Assembly: GCA_017397885.1 (NCBI GenBank) | Contig: JAFQHQ010000220.1 | Span: 56,297 to 120,296, forward strand | Length of the DNA: 64,000 nt | Direction: 5' to 3' | Origin: Clostridia bacterium | Lineage (GTDB): Bacteria; Bacillota; Clostridia; UMGS1810 | Part shown: positions 52,625-60,958 of the stretch, piece after piece | How positions within the stretch are numbered: the stretch's first letter is position 1 | How the letters are laid out: the number at the start of each line of letters is the position of its first letter | The notes under the pieces: generated by a model | The model's input: only the letters and a program-made list of their open reading frames with translations | The model's database searches: none | What the model was told of the DNA's origin: nothing | Program-made: the position numbers and the translations under genes

Positions 52625-53467
52625 ATGTATAAAATAACAAGAAAAAAAGTTTTAAATGATAATGTAACCCTCATGGATATATATGCTCCCATGGTTGCAA
52701 AGAAAGCCGAGCCCGGTCAGTTTATTATTTTGCGTGTTGATGAAAATGGTGAAAGAATCCCTCTTACAATTGCAGACTATGACCGCGAAAACGGCACGGT
52801 GACAATCATATTTCAGATTGTAGGCTCAACAACTCAAAAACTCAACATGAAAAACGAGGGTGAATTTATCTGTGACTTTGCCGGTCCTCTCGGAAATCCA
52901 ACAAACACAAAAGGTAAAAAGAAAGTCGCCATTGTTGGTGGTGGAGTAGGTTGTGCAATTGCATATCCTGTGGCAAAAAAATTTTATGAAAACGGATGTG
53001 AAGTTCATTCAATTGTAGGTTTCAGAAACAAGGATATTGTTATTTTGGAGGATGAGTTCAAAAAATCATCCACAAAATTTGTTCTTATGACCGATGATGG
53101 TTCAGCCGGAAAAAAAGGACTGGTTACAGATGCTCTCAGAGAACTTATTGAAAATGGCGAAGACTACGATGAAGTAATTACAATAGGTCCTCTCATGATG
53201 ATGAAGTTTGTTTGCAAGCTTACAAAAGAATATAATGTTAAAACAATTGTAAGCATGAACCCTATTATGATAGACGGTACCGGAATGTGCGGCGGATGCA
53301 GACTCACGGTTGGTGGCGAAACAAAATTTGCCTGCGTTGACGGGCCTGAATTTGACGGCCATCTTATAGATTTTGATGAAGTTATTGCACGTTCTTCAAT
53401 GTACAGAGATTTTGAAAGAAAAAAACATGACGAAACATGCAATTTGTTTAAAATGGAGGTGAAATAA
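52625..53467 (+). CDS. FAD/NAD-binding, [2Fe-2S] oxidoreductase subunit (NfnA/SudB type)
   Basis: A 280-residue protein of the ferredoxin-NADP reductase superfamily. The N-terminal FAD domain has ERIPLTIADYD, the NAD(P) domain has VAIVGGGVGCAIAYPVAK near residue 102, and a C-terminal cluster motif MCGGCRLTVGGETKFAC binds [2Fe-2S], like dihydroorotate dehydrogenase electron-transfer subunits. With the following gene it forms either the electron-bifurcating NADH-dependent ferredoxin:NADP reductase (NfnAB) or sulfide dehydrogenase (SudAB). Sequence by eye does not separate them. The stop codon abuts the next start. Confidence 0.88.
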   Translation: MYKITRKKVLNDNVTLMDIYAPMVAKKAEPGQFIILRVDENGERIPLTIADYDRENGTVTIIFQIVGSTTQKLNMKNEGEFICDFAGPLGNPTNTKGKKKVAIVGGGVGCAIAYPVAKKFYENGCEVHSIVGFRNKDIVILEDEFKKSSTKFVLMTDDGSAGKKGLVTDALRELIENGEDYDEVITIGPLMMMKFVCKLTKEYNVKTIVSMNPIMIDGTGMCGGCRLTVGGETKFACVDGPEFDGHLIDFDEVIARSSMYRDFERKKHDETCNLFKMEVK

Positions 53468-54859
53468 ATGGCAAATATGTCACCAAAGAAAAACGAAATG
53501 CCCTCTCAAAGTCCTGATGTTAGACGCAGAAACTTTGATGAAGTAGCACTCGGTTACACCGAAGAGCAGGCTGTGAATGAGGCGCAAAGATGCCTCAATT
53601 GCAAAAATAAGCCCTGCGTAAGTTCTTGTCCTGTTCACATAGACATTCCGGCTTTCATAGCAAAAGTTGCCAAACGCGATTTTGAAGGAGCATATGCCAT
53701 TATTTCATCCTCAAGCTCGCTTCCGGCAGTTTGCGGAAGAGTTTGTCCCCAGGAAAATCAGTGCGAGGGAAAATGTGTTCGCGGTATAAAAGGCGAACCT
53801 GTTGCAATTGGAAGACTTGAACGTTTTGTTGCCGATTGGCACAATACAAAGATTGGTGAATTTTCCTCAAAACCCGAATCAAACGGACACAGGGTTGCAA
53901 TTGTGGGTTCCGGTCCTGCCGGACTTGCGTGTGCAGGCGATCTTGCCAAGAAGGGATATGATGTAACCATTTTTGAAGCTCTTCATACTCCCGGTGGAGT
54001 TCTTGTATACGGAATTCCTGAATTCAGACTTCCAAAATCCATCGTTGCAAAGGAAATTGACGGTCTTAAAAATTTGGGTGTTAAAATAGAAACAAACACT
54101 GTTATCGGCAGGACTGTTTCTGTTGATGAACTTCTCGAAGATGAAGGATTTGAGGCTGTTTTCATTGGATCGGGTGCCGGGCTTCCTAAATTTATGAATA
54201 TTCCCGGTGAAAACTTAAAAGGCGTATACTCTGCAAATGAATTTCTAACAAGGGTAAACCTCATGAAGGCATATCGTGAAGACAGTGATACCCCTGTGCA
54301 AAAAGCAAAAAAGGTAGTTGTATGCGGTGGTGGTAATGTTGCCATGGATGCGGCAAGATGTGCACTTCGTCTCGGTGCGGAAGAAGTAAGTGTGGTTTAT
54401 CGTCGTTCACTTGATGAACTTCCCGCCAGAAAAGAGGAAGTTGAACATGCCATGGAAGAAGGTATTTCCTTTAAGCTTCTTACCAATCCGATAAAAATCC
54501 TTTCCGATGAAAATGGGTTTGTTAAAGGCATAGCTTGTGTAAAAATGGAGCTTGGCGAACCCGATGTCGGTGGCAGAAGACGTCCGGTCGTAATTGAAGG
54601 CAGTGAGTTTGAGATTGAGTGTGACTGTGTTATCATGGCAATAGGCACATCACCAAATCCGCTAATCAAGACCACTACCATTGGGTTGGAAACTCAAAAA
54701 TGGGGCGGCATACTCACTGAAGGCGAAAACGGTAAAACCACAAAAGAGGCAGTTTATGCCGGAGGCGATGCGGTTACGGGAGCTGCCACGGTTATTCTTG
54801 CCATGGGGGCGGGCAAATCTGCCGCAGAAGCAATTGATGAATATTTGAAAAATAAATAA
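53468..54859 (+). CDS. NADPH-dependent glutamate-synthase-like flavoprotein (NfnB/GltD family)
   Basis: A 463-residue two-flavin oxidoreductase. The N-terminal Fe-S region has CLNCKNKPCVSSCPVHIDIPAF near residue 42 and CGRVCPQENQCEGKCVRG near 90. The FAD loop VAIVGSGPAGLACAGDLAKKG is near 143, and the NADPH loop VVVCGGGNVAMDAARCALRLG near 283. Such proteins are often annotated gltA/gltD, but here no large glutamate synthase subunit is present and the partner is the [2Fe-2S] protein upstream, which supports NfnB or SudA. In anaerobes NfnAB regenerates NADPH from NADH and reduced ferredoxin, and gdhA just upstream would use that NADPH. Confidence 0.88.
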   Translation: MANMSPKKNEMPSQSPDVRRRNFDEVALGYTEEQAVNEAQRCLNCKNKPCVSSCPVHIDIPAFIAKVAKRDFEGAYAIISSSSSLPAVCGRVCPQENQCEGKCVRGIKGEPVAIGRLERFVADWHNTKIGEFSSKPESNGHRVAIVGSGPAGLACAGDLAKKGYDVTIFEALHTPGGVLVYGIPEFRLPKSIVAKEIDGLKNLGVKIETNTVIGRTVSVDELLEDEGFEAVFIGSGAGLPKFMNIPGENLKGVYSANEFLTRVNLMKAYREDSDTPVQKAKKVVVCGGGNVAMDAARCALRLGAEEVSVVYRRSLDELPARKEEVEHAMEEGISFKLLTNPIKILSDENGFVKGIACVKMELGEPDVGGRRRPVVIEGSEFEIECDCVIMAIGTSPNPLIKTTTIGLETQKWGGILTEGENGKTTKEAVYAGGDAVTGAATVILAMGAGKSAAEAIDEYLKNK

Positions 54860-54875
54860 TATTAATATCTAAAAT

Positions 54876-54927
54876 AAAAAACTCTTCCCGCGCCGGCGTT
54901 AAAGCTGTACCGTTGGAAGAGTTTTTT
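54876..54927. terminator. Bidirectional terminator between the nfn pair and the small-gene cluster
   Basis: AAAAAACTCTTCC-type arm (54876-54888) pairs with GGAAGAGTTTTTT (54915-54927). Inner GCCGGCG bases add a small second hairpin. Confidence 0.8.
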
Positions 54928-54928
54928 G

Positions 54929-55237
54929 TTATATCAATTCGCTTAAAAACACAAAGCCGATAATAAGCGGCAAAATCGGGTCATCATTGTCTGAATCTGA
55001 AAGTAAAAATATCAATATTCCAATTAAAATCAAATCATCAATTTCAAACGAACCTGAAAATAACCCTTTTTTCTTTTGGGGTTGCAAGCATTGACAATTG
55101 TTTTCCTCGGGATTCATGTTCGTAACTGAACAAGTTGTGTCTTTATATGTATTTGCCGTGTTTTGCGGAACAAATACTTCTCCTTTGTCTTTGTCGTGTC
55201 TGACTCTTGCGTATCCGTCATAATATCTTTTATACAC
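54929..55237 (-). CDS. Small unknown protein with hydrophobic C-terminus
   Basis: A 102-residue protein starting at GTG with AAGGAAGTGAAG before it. The N-terminus is charged and tyrosine-rich (YKRYYDGYARVRHDKDKG); a C-x-C pair (NCQCL) lies near residue 50; the C-terminus has two hydrophobic runs separated by an acidic SDSDNDDP turn. It could be a small membrane-associated protein. It is the last of three small minus-strand genes with close spacing (17 and 12 bases). Such sets are common near sporulation genes in Clostridia, but I cannot name a family. Confidence 0.6.
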   Translation of the reverse strand: MYKRYYDGYARVRHDKDKGEVFVPQNTANTYKDTTCSVTNMNPEENNCQCLQPQKKKGLFSGSFEIDDLILIGILIFLLSDSDNDDPILPLIIGFVFLSELI

Positions 55238-55254
55238 GGCTTCACTTCCTTGAT

Positions 55255-55554
55255 TTATAAATCCTTAAACAATGATGTCATTTGTGACAATTTGAGCATT
55301 TTGATTGCTTTATCTATATTAGATGAACGAGATTTCCTCATATACGGTTTAAGTGCATTAAGAAGATTGATTCTTCGATCATTTCCTGAATTTAAATTTG
55401 AAAGGGCGGATGTGATTTTTTCCGAAAAATCATCATGTGAAGAATCAGGTTCTTCTGTGACAGTACTGTTGTTCCCGAGCAGTGAAGAAATCATATTCAG
55501 TGCATTTGGATCGGAGAGCAGAGATTGTATCTTATTATTCAAATCATCAGCCAT
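55255..55554 (-). CDS. Small unknown protein (LLNALKPYM-type)
   Basis: A 99-residue, soluble, helix-rich protein. It starts with LNNKIQSLLSDPNALNMISSLLG and ends with RRINLLNALKPYMRKSRSSNIDKAIKMLKLSQMT. I recall similar Clostridia proteins with a LSDPxAM start and an LLNALKPxL end, but they carry no function. GGAGGAG precedes the ATG. Middle gene of the three-gene unit. Confidence 0.65.
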   Translation of the reverse strand: MADDLNNKIQSLLSDPNALNMISSLLGNNSTVTEEPDSSHDDFSEKITSALSNLNSGNDRRINLLNALKPYMRKSRSSNIDKAIKMLKLSQMTSLFKDL

Positions 55555-55566
55555 ATAATCTCCTCC

Positions 55567-55830
55567 TTATTTTAACAATTCATTGATTCTTTTTAACAGT
55601 GCAGGATTTTTACTTACAATATCAATTAACTGAGCATCAGAGATATTGCTTACTTTGTCGGCTATGGAACCGAGTCCCATTGAACGAAGCTTTTTCATGG
55701 CGGCATTCCTGTCTATACTTGAAATTTTGTTTCTGATTTCCTCTTCTGTAATTGAAGAAGGATATGCAGAGTTGTTTTTAGCATCTTTTATTATTTTTTT
55801 CAATATATCGGAACTGTTTTGTATGCTCAT
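55567..55830 (-). CDS. Small unknown protein, first gene of the cluster
   Basis: An 87-residue helical protein: ILKKIIKDAKNNSAYPSS, EEEIRNKISSIDRNAAMKKLRSMGLGSIADKVSNISD, then a leucine-rich end. ATG at 55830 is chosen because GAAAGGATG lies eight bases upstream; an upstream in-frame ATG at 55875 has no ribosome site. It might be a spore- or envelope-related protein, but nothing in it is diagnostic. Confidence 0.6.
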   Translation of the reverse strand: MSIQNSSDILKKIIKDAKNNSAYPSSITEEEIRNKISSIDRNAAMKKLRSMGLGSIADKVSNISDAQLIDIVSKNPALLKRINELLK

Positions 55831-55994
55831 AAAAATCATCCTTTCTTCTAAAGTATATGCATATATGAGTAACAATGTGCAGATAAATTTTGAATTAAAA
55901 CATCTGCCGAATTGTGCATAAAGAATGAATAATACGAATAATATACAAATGTTTATGTGAAGTCATTATTAATATACATCAAATTCATTGAATA

Positions 55995-56057
55995 TTGATA
56001 GTAATTTGTGTAAAATATATATTGCATCATAAAGTGAAAAGATGTATAATTATACAT
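55995..56057 (+). promoter_or_regulatory. Promoter and ARG-box-like operator of argD-argF
   Basis: TTGATA (55995-56000), 17 bases, TATATT (56018-56023) is one possible promoter. A second, TTGCAT (56022-56027), 17 bases, TATAAT (56045-56050), overlaps a perfect 16-base palindrome ATGTATAATTATACAT (56042-56057). That palindrome resembles the ArgR/AhrC half-site pair, so arginine repression by blocking the second promoter is plausible. Confidence 0.6.
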
Positions 56058-56077
56058 TATATGCAGGAGGCGTTATT

Positions 56078-57262
56078 ATGATAGAAAAAATTATCGAATT
56101 TGATAAAAAATATTATATGAATACATTTGGTGACCGTGTAAAACTTATGTTTAAAGAAGGCAAGGGTATAGAACTTACAAATTATGACGGAACAGTTTAT
56201 AAAGATTTTTTCGCAGGAATTGCCGTAAGTGCCCTCGGTCACAGCCATCCCGTTCTTGTTGACGCTCTGAAAAATCAGGTTTCAAAACTTTTACATACAT
56301 CTTCAATATATTATGTTGAAAATCAAGCACTTCTTGCAGAAAAGCTTTGCAAAAAAACCTGCTTTGACAAAGTGTTTTTTGCAAACACCGGTGCAGAAGC
56401 CAATGAAGGTGCCATAAAGCTTGCACGTAAATATTACTATAATCAAGGTATAGATAAATACGAAATTATCACCCTCAACAATTCATTCCATGGACGTACC
56501 GTTACAACAGCAACTGCAACGGGCCAGGAAAAATATAAAAAACCTTATGCTCCGCTTACACCCGGTTTTGTTCACATCGATGCAAATGACATTGATGCTC
56601 TTGTGAAAACTGTTAATGATAAGACCTGTGCAATAATGGTAGAGCTTGTTCAGGGAGAGAGTGGTGTAAGACCACTTGATATTGAATTTGTTTCGGCTAT
56701 CAGAAAAATTTGTGATGAGAAAAACATTCTCATGATTGTAGACGAAGTTCAGACCGGTATTGGAAGAACCGGCAAATTCTTTGCGTATGAGCATTTTAAC
56801 ATCGAACCTGATATTCTTACATCGGCAAAGGCTCTTGGCGGTGGAGTTCCCATCGGAGCACTTCTTGCAAAAGATTTTGTTGCTTCTGCATTTGTTCCCG
56901 GTGATCACGGAACGACTTTCGGCGGAAATCCTCTTTCAACATGTGCAGGACTCGCAACACTTGAGATAATTGAAAATGAAAAACTTGTTGAAAATTCGCT
57001 TGAACTCGGCACTTATTTTAAAGCTGAACTTGAAAAGGCAATTGGGGATAAATGCAAAGAAATCAGAGGCATTGGACTTATGATTGGCATTGAGTTCAAA
57101 CAACCCATAGGCAAAGCTGTAAATGCAAAACTCATGGAAAACAAATACCTTGCAGGAAGTGTAGGGGACAGTGTATTGCGTGTTGTTCCTCCGCTTATCG
57201 TCACAAAAGAAGATGTAGATGGATTTGTAGAATGTATTTCAATAATCATGAATGAATTTTAA
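56078..57262 (+). CDS. argD: Acetylornithine aminotransferase
   Basis: A 394-residue class III PLP transaminase. FFANTGAEANEGAIKLAR near residue 97, FHGRTVTTATATGQ near 132, DEVQTGIGRTGKFFAYEHF near 222 and the PLP-lysine motif TSAKALGGGVPIGA near 249 are present. It transfers the amino group of glutamate to N-acetylglutamate semialdehyde in arginine synthesis. ATG at 56078 has AGGAGG eight bases upstream; ATG at 56042 lies in the operator. argF follows immediately. The other arg genes are not in the window. Confidence 0.93.
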   Translation: MIEKIIEFDKKYYMNTFGDRVKLMFKEGKGIELTNYDGTVYKDFFAGIAVSALGHSHPVLVDALKNQVSKLLHTSSIYYVENQALLAEKLCKKTCFDKVFFANTGAEANEGAIKLARKYYYNQGIDKYEIITLNNSFHGRTVTTATATGQEKYKKPYAPLTPGFVHIDANDIDALVKTVNDKTCAIMVELVQGESGVRPLDIEFVSAIRKICDEKNILMIVDEVQTGIGRTGKFFAYEHFNIEPDILTSAKALGGGVPIGALLAKDFVASAFVPGDHGTTFGGNPLSTCAGLATLEIIENEKLVENSLELGTYFKAELEKAIGDKCKEIRGIGLMIGIEFKQPIGKAVNAKLMENKYLAGSVGDSVLRVVPPLIVTKEDVDGFVECISIIMNEF

Positions 57263-57273
57263 GGAGAATGAAT

Positions 57274-58194
57274 ATGAAGCACTTAATCAGTCTGTATGAT
57301 TGCACAACCGAAGAAATACATAATTTTCTTAAACTTGCAATCAAATTGAAAAAAGAAAACAAAGAAGGAAAAACTCATCATATTTTGAAAGGCAAAACCC
57401 TTGGTATGATTTTTACAAAATCATCAACAAGAACCCGTGTATCCTTTGAAGTCGGAATGTATCAGCTTGGCGGCCAGGCACTCTTTTTGTCGAGTAATGA
57501 TATTCAGCTTGGCAGAGGGGAAACAATTTATGATACAGCAAATGTTCTTTCGCGTTATCTCGATGGTATCATGATAAGAACTTACGCTCATCAGGATGTT
57601 CTTGATCTTGCAAAATATGGTCAGATCAGCATCATAAACGGTCTTACCGATTATCTTCATCCATGTCAGATTCTTGCGGATTTGCAAACTGTTTATGAAC
57701 ATAAAGGCAAGCTTGAAGGACTCACTCTCAGCTATGTCGGTGACGGAAACAACATTTCGAACTCACTTCTTCATGGTTGTACAAAGGTTGGCATGAATAT
57801 TAACATTGCTTCGCCCAAGGGCTATGAATGCGATGCCGAGTGCATTGACCATGCAAAAGAAACAGCTGCCAAAACCGGTTGCAAGGTTCTTTTAACCGAT
57901 GATCCCGCAGAAGCAGTGTCCGGAGCTGATGTTGTTGTTACCGACACTTGGGTAAGCATGGGTCAGGAAAGCGAAAAACAGGAAAGAATTAAAATTTTTG
58001 GCGGATACACTGTTGATGACAAACTTTTTGGAATGGCAAAAGAAGATGCAATTTTCATGCACTGCCTGCCGGCATATCGAGGATACGAAGTGACAGATTC
58101 TGTAATTGACGGACCGAGAAGTGTTATCTTTGACGAAGCTGAAAACAGACTTCATGCTCAAAAAGCTGTAATGGCAACCCTTATGGCAGATTGA
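57274..58194 (+). CDS. argF: Ornithine carbamoyltransferase
   Basis: A 306-residue enzyme joining carbamoyl phosphate and ornithine to citrulline. The carbamoyl-phosphate motif SSTRTRVSFEVGM is near residue 50, the HPCQILADLQT segment near 130, and the ornithine-binding MHCLPAYRG near 265. AAGGAG lies seven bases before the ATG at 57274. It ends the argD-argF unit; the GNAT gene 22 bases later may be co-transcribed. Confidence 0.95.
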   Translation: MKHLISLYDCTTEEIHNFLKLAIKLKKENKEGKTHHILKGKTLGMIFTKSSTRTRVSFEVGMYQLGGQALFLSSNDIQLGRGETIYDTANVLSRYLDGIMIRTYAHQDVLDLAKYGQISIINGLTDYLHPCQILADLQTVYEHKGKLEGLTLSYVGDGNNISNSLLHGCTKVGMNINIASPKGYECDAECIDHAKETAAKTGCKVLLTDDPAEAVSGADVVVTDTWVSMGQESEKQERIKIFGGYTVDDKLFGMAKEDAIFMHCLPAYRGYEVTDSVIDGPRSVIFDEAENRLHAQKAVMATLMAD

Positions 58195-58216
58195 TATGAT
58201 TTGAAAGGAATTTGAA

Positions 58217-58693
58217 ATGATTAACAGCGGATTTGAAATTAGAAATGCGTCTCTTGATGACGTTCAGCAAATTAAAGACATTACTCTTGAAGCGTTTATG
58301 AAATACCGTGAGCTGGCTGCTACCGATTATCCTTTGGCGGCTCTTCATGAAACGGATGAAGATATTATAAACGATATAACAAACAATCTTGTTCTGGTAG
58401 CCTATATTAATGGTAAAGTTGTAGGCAGTGTAAGAGTCTCTGTGGACGGAGAAACAGCATATCTTAGCCGTTTTGGTGTCAGTCCGGATTTTCAGAACCT
58501 TGGTATAGGAAAAGCGCTTATGAATTTGGTGGACATAAATATGAAAGTGCTTGGTGTAAAACAGATTCAACTTCATACAGGTGCAAAAATTAAGTCTCTG
58601 ATAACTTTCTATTACGGAAGAGGATTTTATGTTGATTCCACAAACAAAGATCGAGGATATATAAGAGCACTTTTGTGCAAAGATTACGACTAA
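58217..58693 (+). CDS. GNAT family N-acetyltransferase
   Basis: A 158-residue acetyltransferase. FEIRNASLDDVQQIKDIT at the start, SRFGVSPDFQNLGIGKALMNL near residue 97 (the acetyl-CoA loop Q-x-x-G-x-G) and KSLITFYYGRGFYVDS near the end. The substrate is not visible. GAAAGGAA lies before the ATG. Position behind argF raises a link to amino-acid metabolism, but only by context. Confidence 0.85.
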   Translation: MINSGFEIRNASLDDVQQIKDITLEAFMKYRELAATDYPLAALHETDEDIINDITNNLVLVAYINGKVVGSVRVSVDGETAYLSRFGVSPDFQNLGIGKALMNLVDINMKVLGVKQIQLHTGAKIKSLITFYYGRGFYVDSTNKDRGYIRALLCKDYD

Positions 58694-58700
58694 AATTCAA

Positions 58701-58743
58701 CCGCTCATGATTTCTCTTTTGAGAAGTTGTGAGCGGTGTTTTT
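58701..58743 (+). terminator. Terminator after the GNAT gene
   Basis: CCGCTCATGA.. pairs with TTGTGAGCGG with an inner TTCTC/GAGAA helix, followed by TGTTTTTG. Confidence 0.75.
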
Positions 58744-58873
58744 GTGTTCAAAAAACTCTTTGTTCAAGTTCAAAATATAAAACATATTGTCTAAAAACAA
58801 AAAAGCAATGTTTTAATATTTGTGTTAATATAAAATAAAAACATTTCCAAAATTTATTTCAGGGGGTTTTGCT

Positions 58874-60955
58874 ATGGATAAAAAGAATCACATGATATGG
58901 ACACCTCTCATCGGCTTTGACAGAGATCAGCCCGACTGTGGTGTTGGTGAATATCTTGACACAACAGGTTTCATTCCGGCTGCTTTGTCGGTGTTTATTT
59001 TCCATCCCGACATCATAAACGAACATGAAAACATGGATAAGGAGTTCACCTTTCACATAGATTTTTGTCATTATTTTGGTGCACCGCGTAACGAATATCG
59101 TGAGCGTCAGCCCTGGACAAACTATGATCTTCGTAAGCTTGGAAAAAATCTTGCGGATAGGGGAGTCGAAGCCTTTATCGGAGTTGACGGAGTTTATCTT
59201 GAAAACTCCCGTCACTATGAGTGGCAAAGTGACCATCTTGAGCTTCTTTCCTACGGCGTGAACGGCAGAATGAAGCTCAACGTTTTAAAGCGTTTTAAAG
59301 ACGGAACATACTATGAAGATTTCTTTGTAGATAAGGTTGTTCGATGCCTAACTGACTACGGCTTTGCCGGTCTCCATGTTTCCGATTGCTTCTGCCCACC
59401 GGGATATTCAATTTCAAATGGCGATTTTTCCTGCGATATGCTTGAGCAGTTTGCCGCTCATTCGGGCGTGACATATCCCGATGAAATTGCAAAAAGATTT
59501 GGCTATGATGAACAGTCAGACATTGAAGAACGTCAAAAATTCATATGGGGCAATCTTCGCCGTGAATGGATTGAATTCTATGTTTGGAGATGGAAGAAAT
59601 TCTGGACAAAGGTTTCAACAGCACTTCATGCCATCGGCAAAAAGATTATGATTAATAATGCATGGTGTGCCGACCCCTTTGAAGCTCTCTATCGCTATGG
59701 CATCGACTACCGTGTGTTCTATGAATCAGGCGTAGATTATCTTCTTGCAGAAACTGTTCCCACAGCATCGGAGCTTCTTGATTGCAGACCCTACATTTTC
59801 CAGCAGTATATGTCCCATGCACAGATGATGCATGTGTTTAATCCCGATAACAATCTCAATGCTCTCCTTGGTGTAAGAGATTGCACAGAAGGTTGGGATG
59901 CCATTCATCACATCCCCACACGCCTTGAAAAAGATATGTATTATCTTGCAAATATGTATACAAAACATAATGGCGAATACAAGCATAGTGTAGCCGGCTA
60001 CATGGTAACCCTTGGTGACGGTATTGTAAAATCCGAATGGGAGTGGCTCGAAGAAAGAGGAGAGCTTGCCTATGGTGTGAAACCTGTCGATATCATAGCT
60101 CCTACCATTGTATGGTCAGACCATGCCCACTATGCACTTCTCGACGAATACATAGACAGCCGTCGTCCTTCAACTCACAAACAATATTTTGAAGCTCAGC
60201 GTAAAAATGCATCAACGGGAGCCGCTGTACGTATAGAGGAGCTTTCAGGCGTTAACGGTTCAATTTTTGTGCCAAACTTCGACCTTTTTGCACCCGATGA
60301 ACAAAAGACAATTCTTTCCTTTGACCGTGGTACGGTTATTTGCACTGCACCTCTTGGTTATTGTGAGAAAAACAGCATTAAATGTGATGTCATCTTTGCA
60401 GATGAAAAAGGCGGCTACAAGCTCGAAGTATTTGTGACAGGTCTTACTGATAAAGAAAAACATATTGAAAAGGTTAATGAAATTATGAGCGAAAGCGAGG
60501 CTCCCAAGCTTGAAGCCGGCAAGCCCAAAAACTGGACAGACCATCCCTTCTTCCTTGCTCAAATGCCATTTAACGAGTGCACCGATGCATTCTACACTGC
60601 ACTTGCATATCTTTTGAACAACACAACTGAGGCTATCTTCAGATGTGAAACAACTGTTTTGCCTGTTCTTATGGATAACGGCGTATACAGAGTGTATGTA
60701 ATAAATCATCTGAATAACTACAAAAACTATGAGGTTCTGTGTACCAAAACAGTTAAATCCGTTGAATGCGGAGGCAAATTCCCGGTTATTCCTCCGAGGT
60801 TTGTATATCCTCCCAAAGCCAACGAAACAAAGTTTGACGGTGCGGCGGCTGAAAATATGAAAATAGGCTTGAAATATGACGAAAGACCTCTTGGCTTCCT
60901 TGCCAAGCTTCCGCCACTCGGTCTCAGCGTATTTGATGTTACTTTTGAGGATTGA
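58874..60955 (+). CDS. Large glycosidase-like protein of unknown family
   Basis: A 693-residue cytoplasmic protein (no signal peptide). Residues about 40-330 look like a TIM barrel: FHIDFCHYFGAPR, RGVEAFIGVDGVYLEN, CLTDYGFAGLHVSDCFCPPGY, WIEFYVWRWKKFW, KKIMINNAWCADPFEALY, then VDYLLAETVPTAS. Acidic residues at strand ends (D in HVSD, E in LLAE) could be catalytic as in GH42-like clans, but this is inference. Residues about 395-520 may be a Rossmann- or trimerisation-like domain (VDIIAPTIVWSDHAHYALLDEYIDS), and the C-terminus is beta-rich. I do not recognise a named family. An M20 peptidase follows four bases later, so the two probably work on related substrates. Confidence 0.65.
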   Translation: MDKKNHMIWTPLIGFDRDQPDCGVGEYLDTTGFIPAALSVFIFHPDIINEHENMDKEFTFHIDFCHYFGAPRNEYRERQPWTNYDLRKLGKNLADRGVEAFIGVDGVYLENSRHYEWQSDHLELLSYGVNGRMKLNVLKRFKDGTYYEDFFVDKVVRCLTDYGFAGLHVSDCFCPPGYSISNGDFSCDMLEQFAAHSGVTYPDEIAKRFGYDEQSDIEERQKFIWGNLRREWIEFYVWRWKKFWTKVSTALHAIGKKIMINNAWCADPFEALYRYGIDYRVFYESGVDYLLAETVPTASELLDCRPYIFQQYMSHAQMMHVFNPDNNLNALLGVRDCTEGWDAIHHIPTRLEKDMYYLANMYTKHNGEYKHSVAGYMVTLGDGIVKSEWEWLEERGELAYGVKPVDIIAPTIVWSDHAHYALLDEYIDSRRPSTHKQYFEAQRKNASTGAAVRIEELSGVNGSIFVPNFDLFAPDEQKTILSFDRGTVICTAPLGYCEKNSIKCDVIFADEKGGYKLEVFVTGLTDKEKHIEKVNEIMSESEAPKLEAGKPKNWTDHPFFLAQMPFNECTDAFYTALAYLLNNTTEAIFRCETTVLPVLMDNGVYRVYVINHLNNYKNYEVLCTKTVKSVECGGKFPVIPPRFVYPPKANETKFDGAAAENMKIGLKYDERPLGFLAKLPPLGLSVFDVTFED

Positions 60956-60958
60956 GCT

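Noticed and set aside
55831..55875. Longer N-terminus (15 residues) for the first small gene of the trio
   Set aside because: No ribosome site precedes the distal ATG, whereas GAAAGGATG precedes the ATG at 55830.
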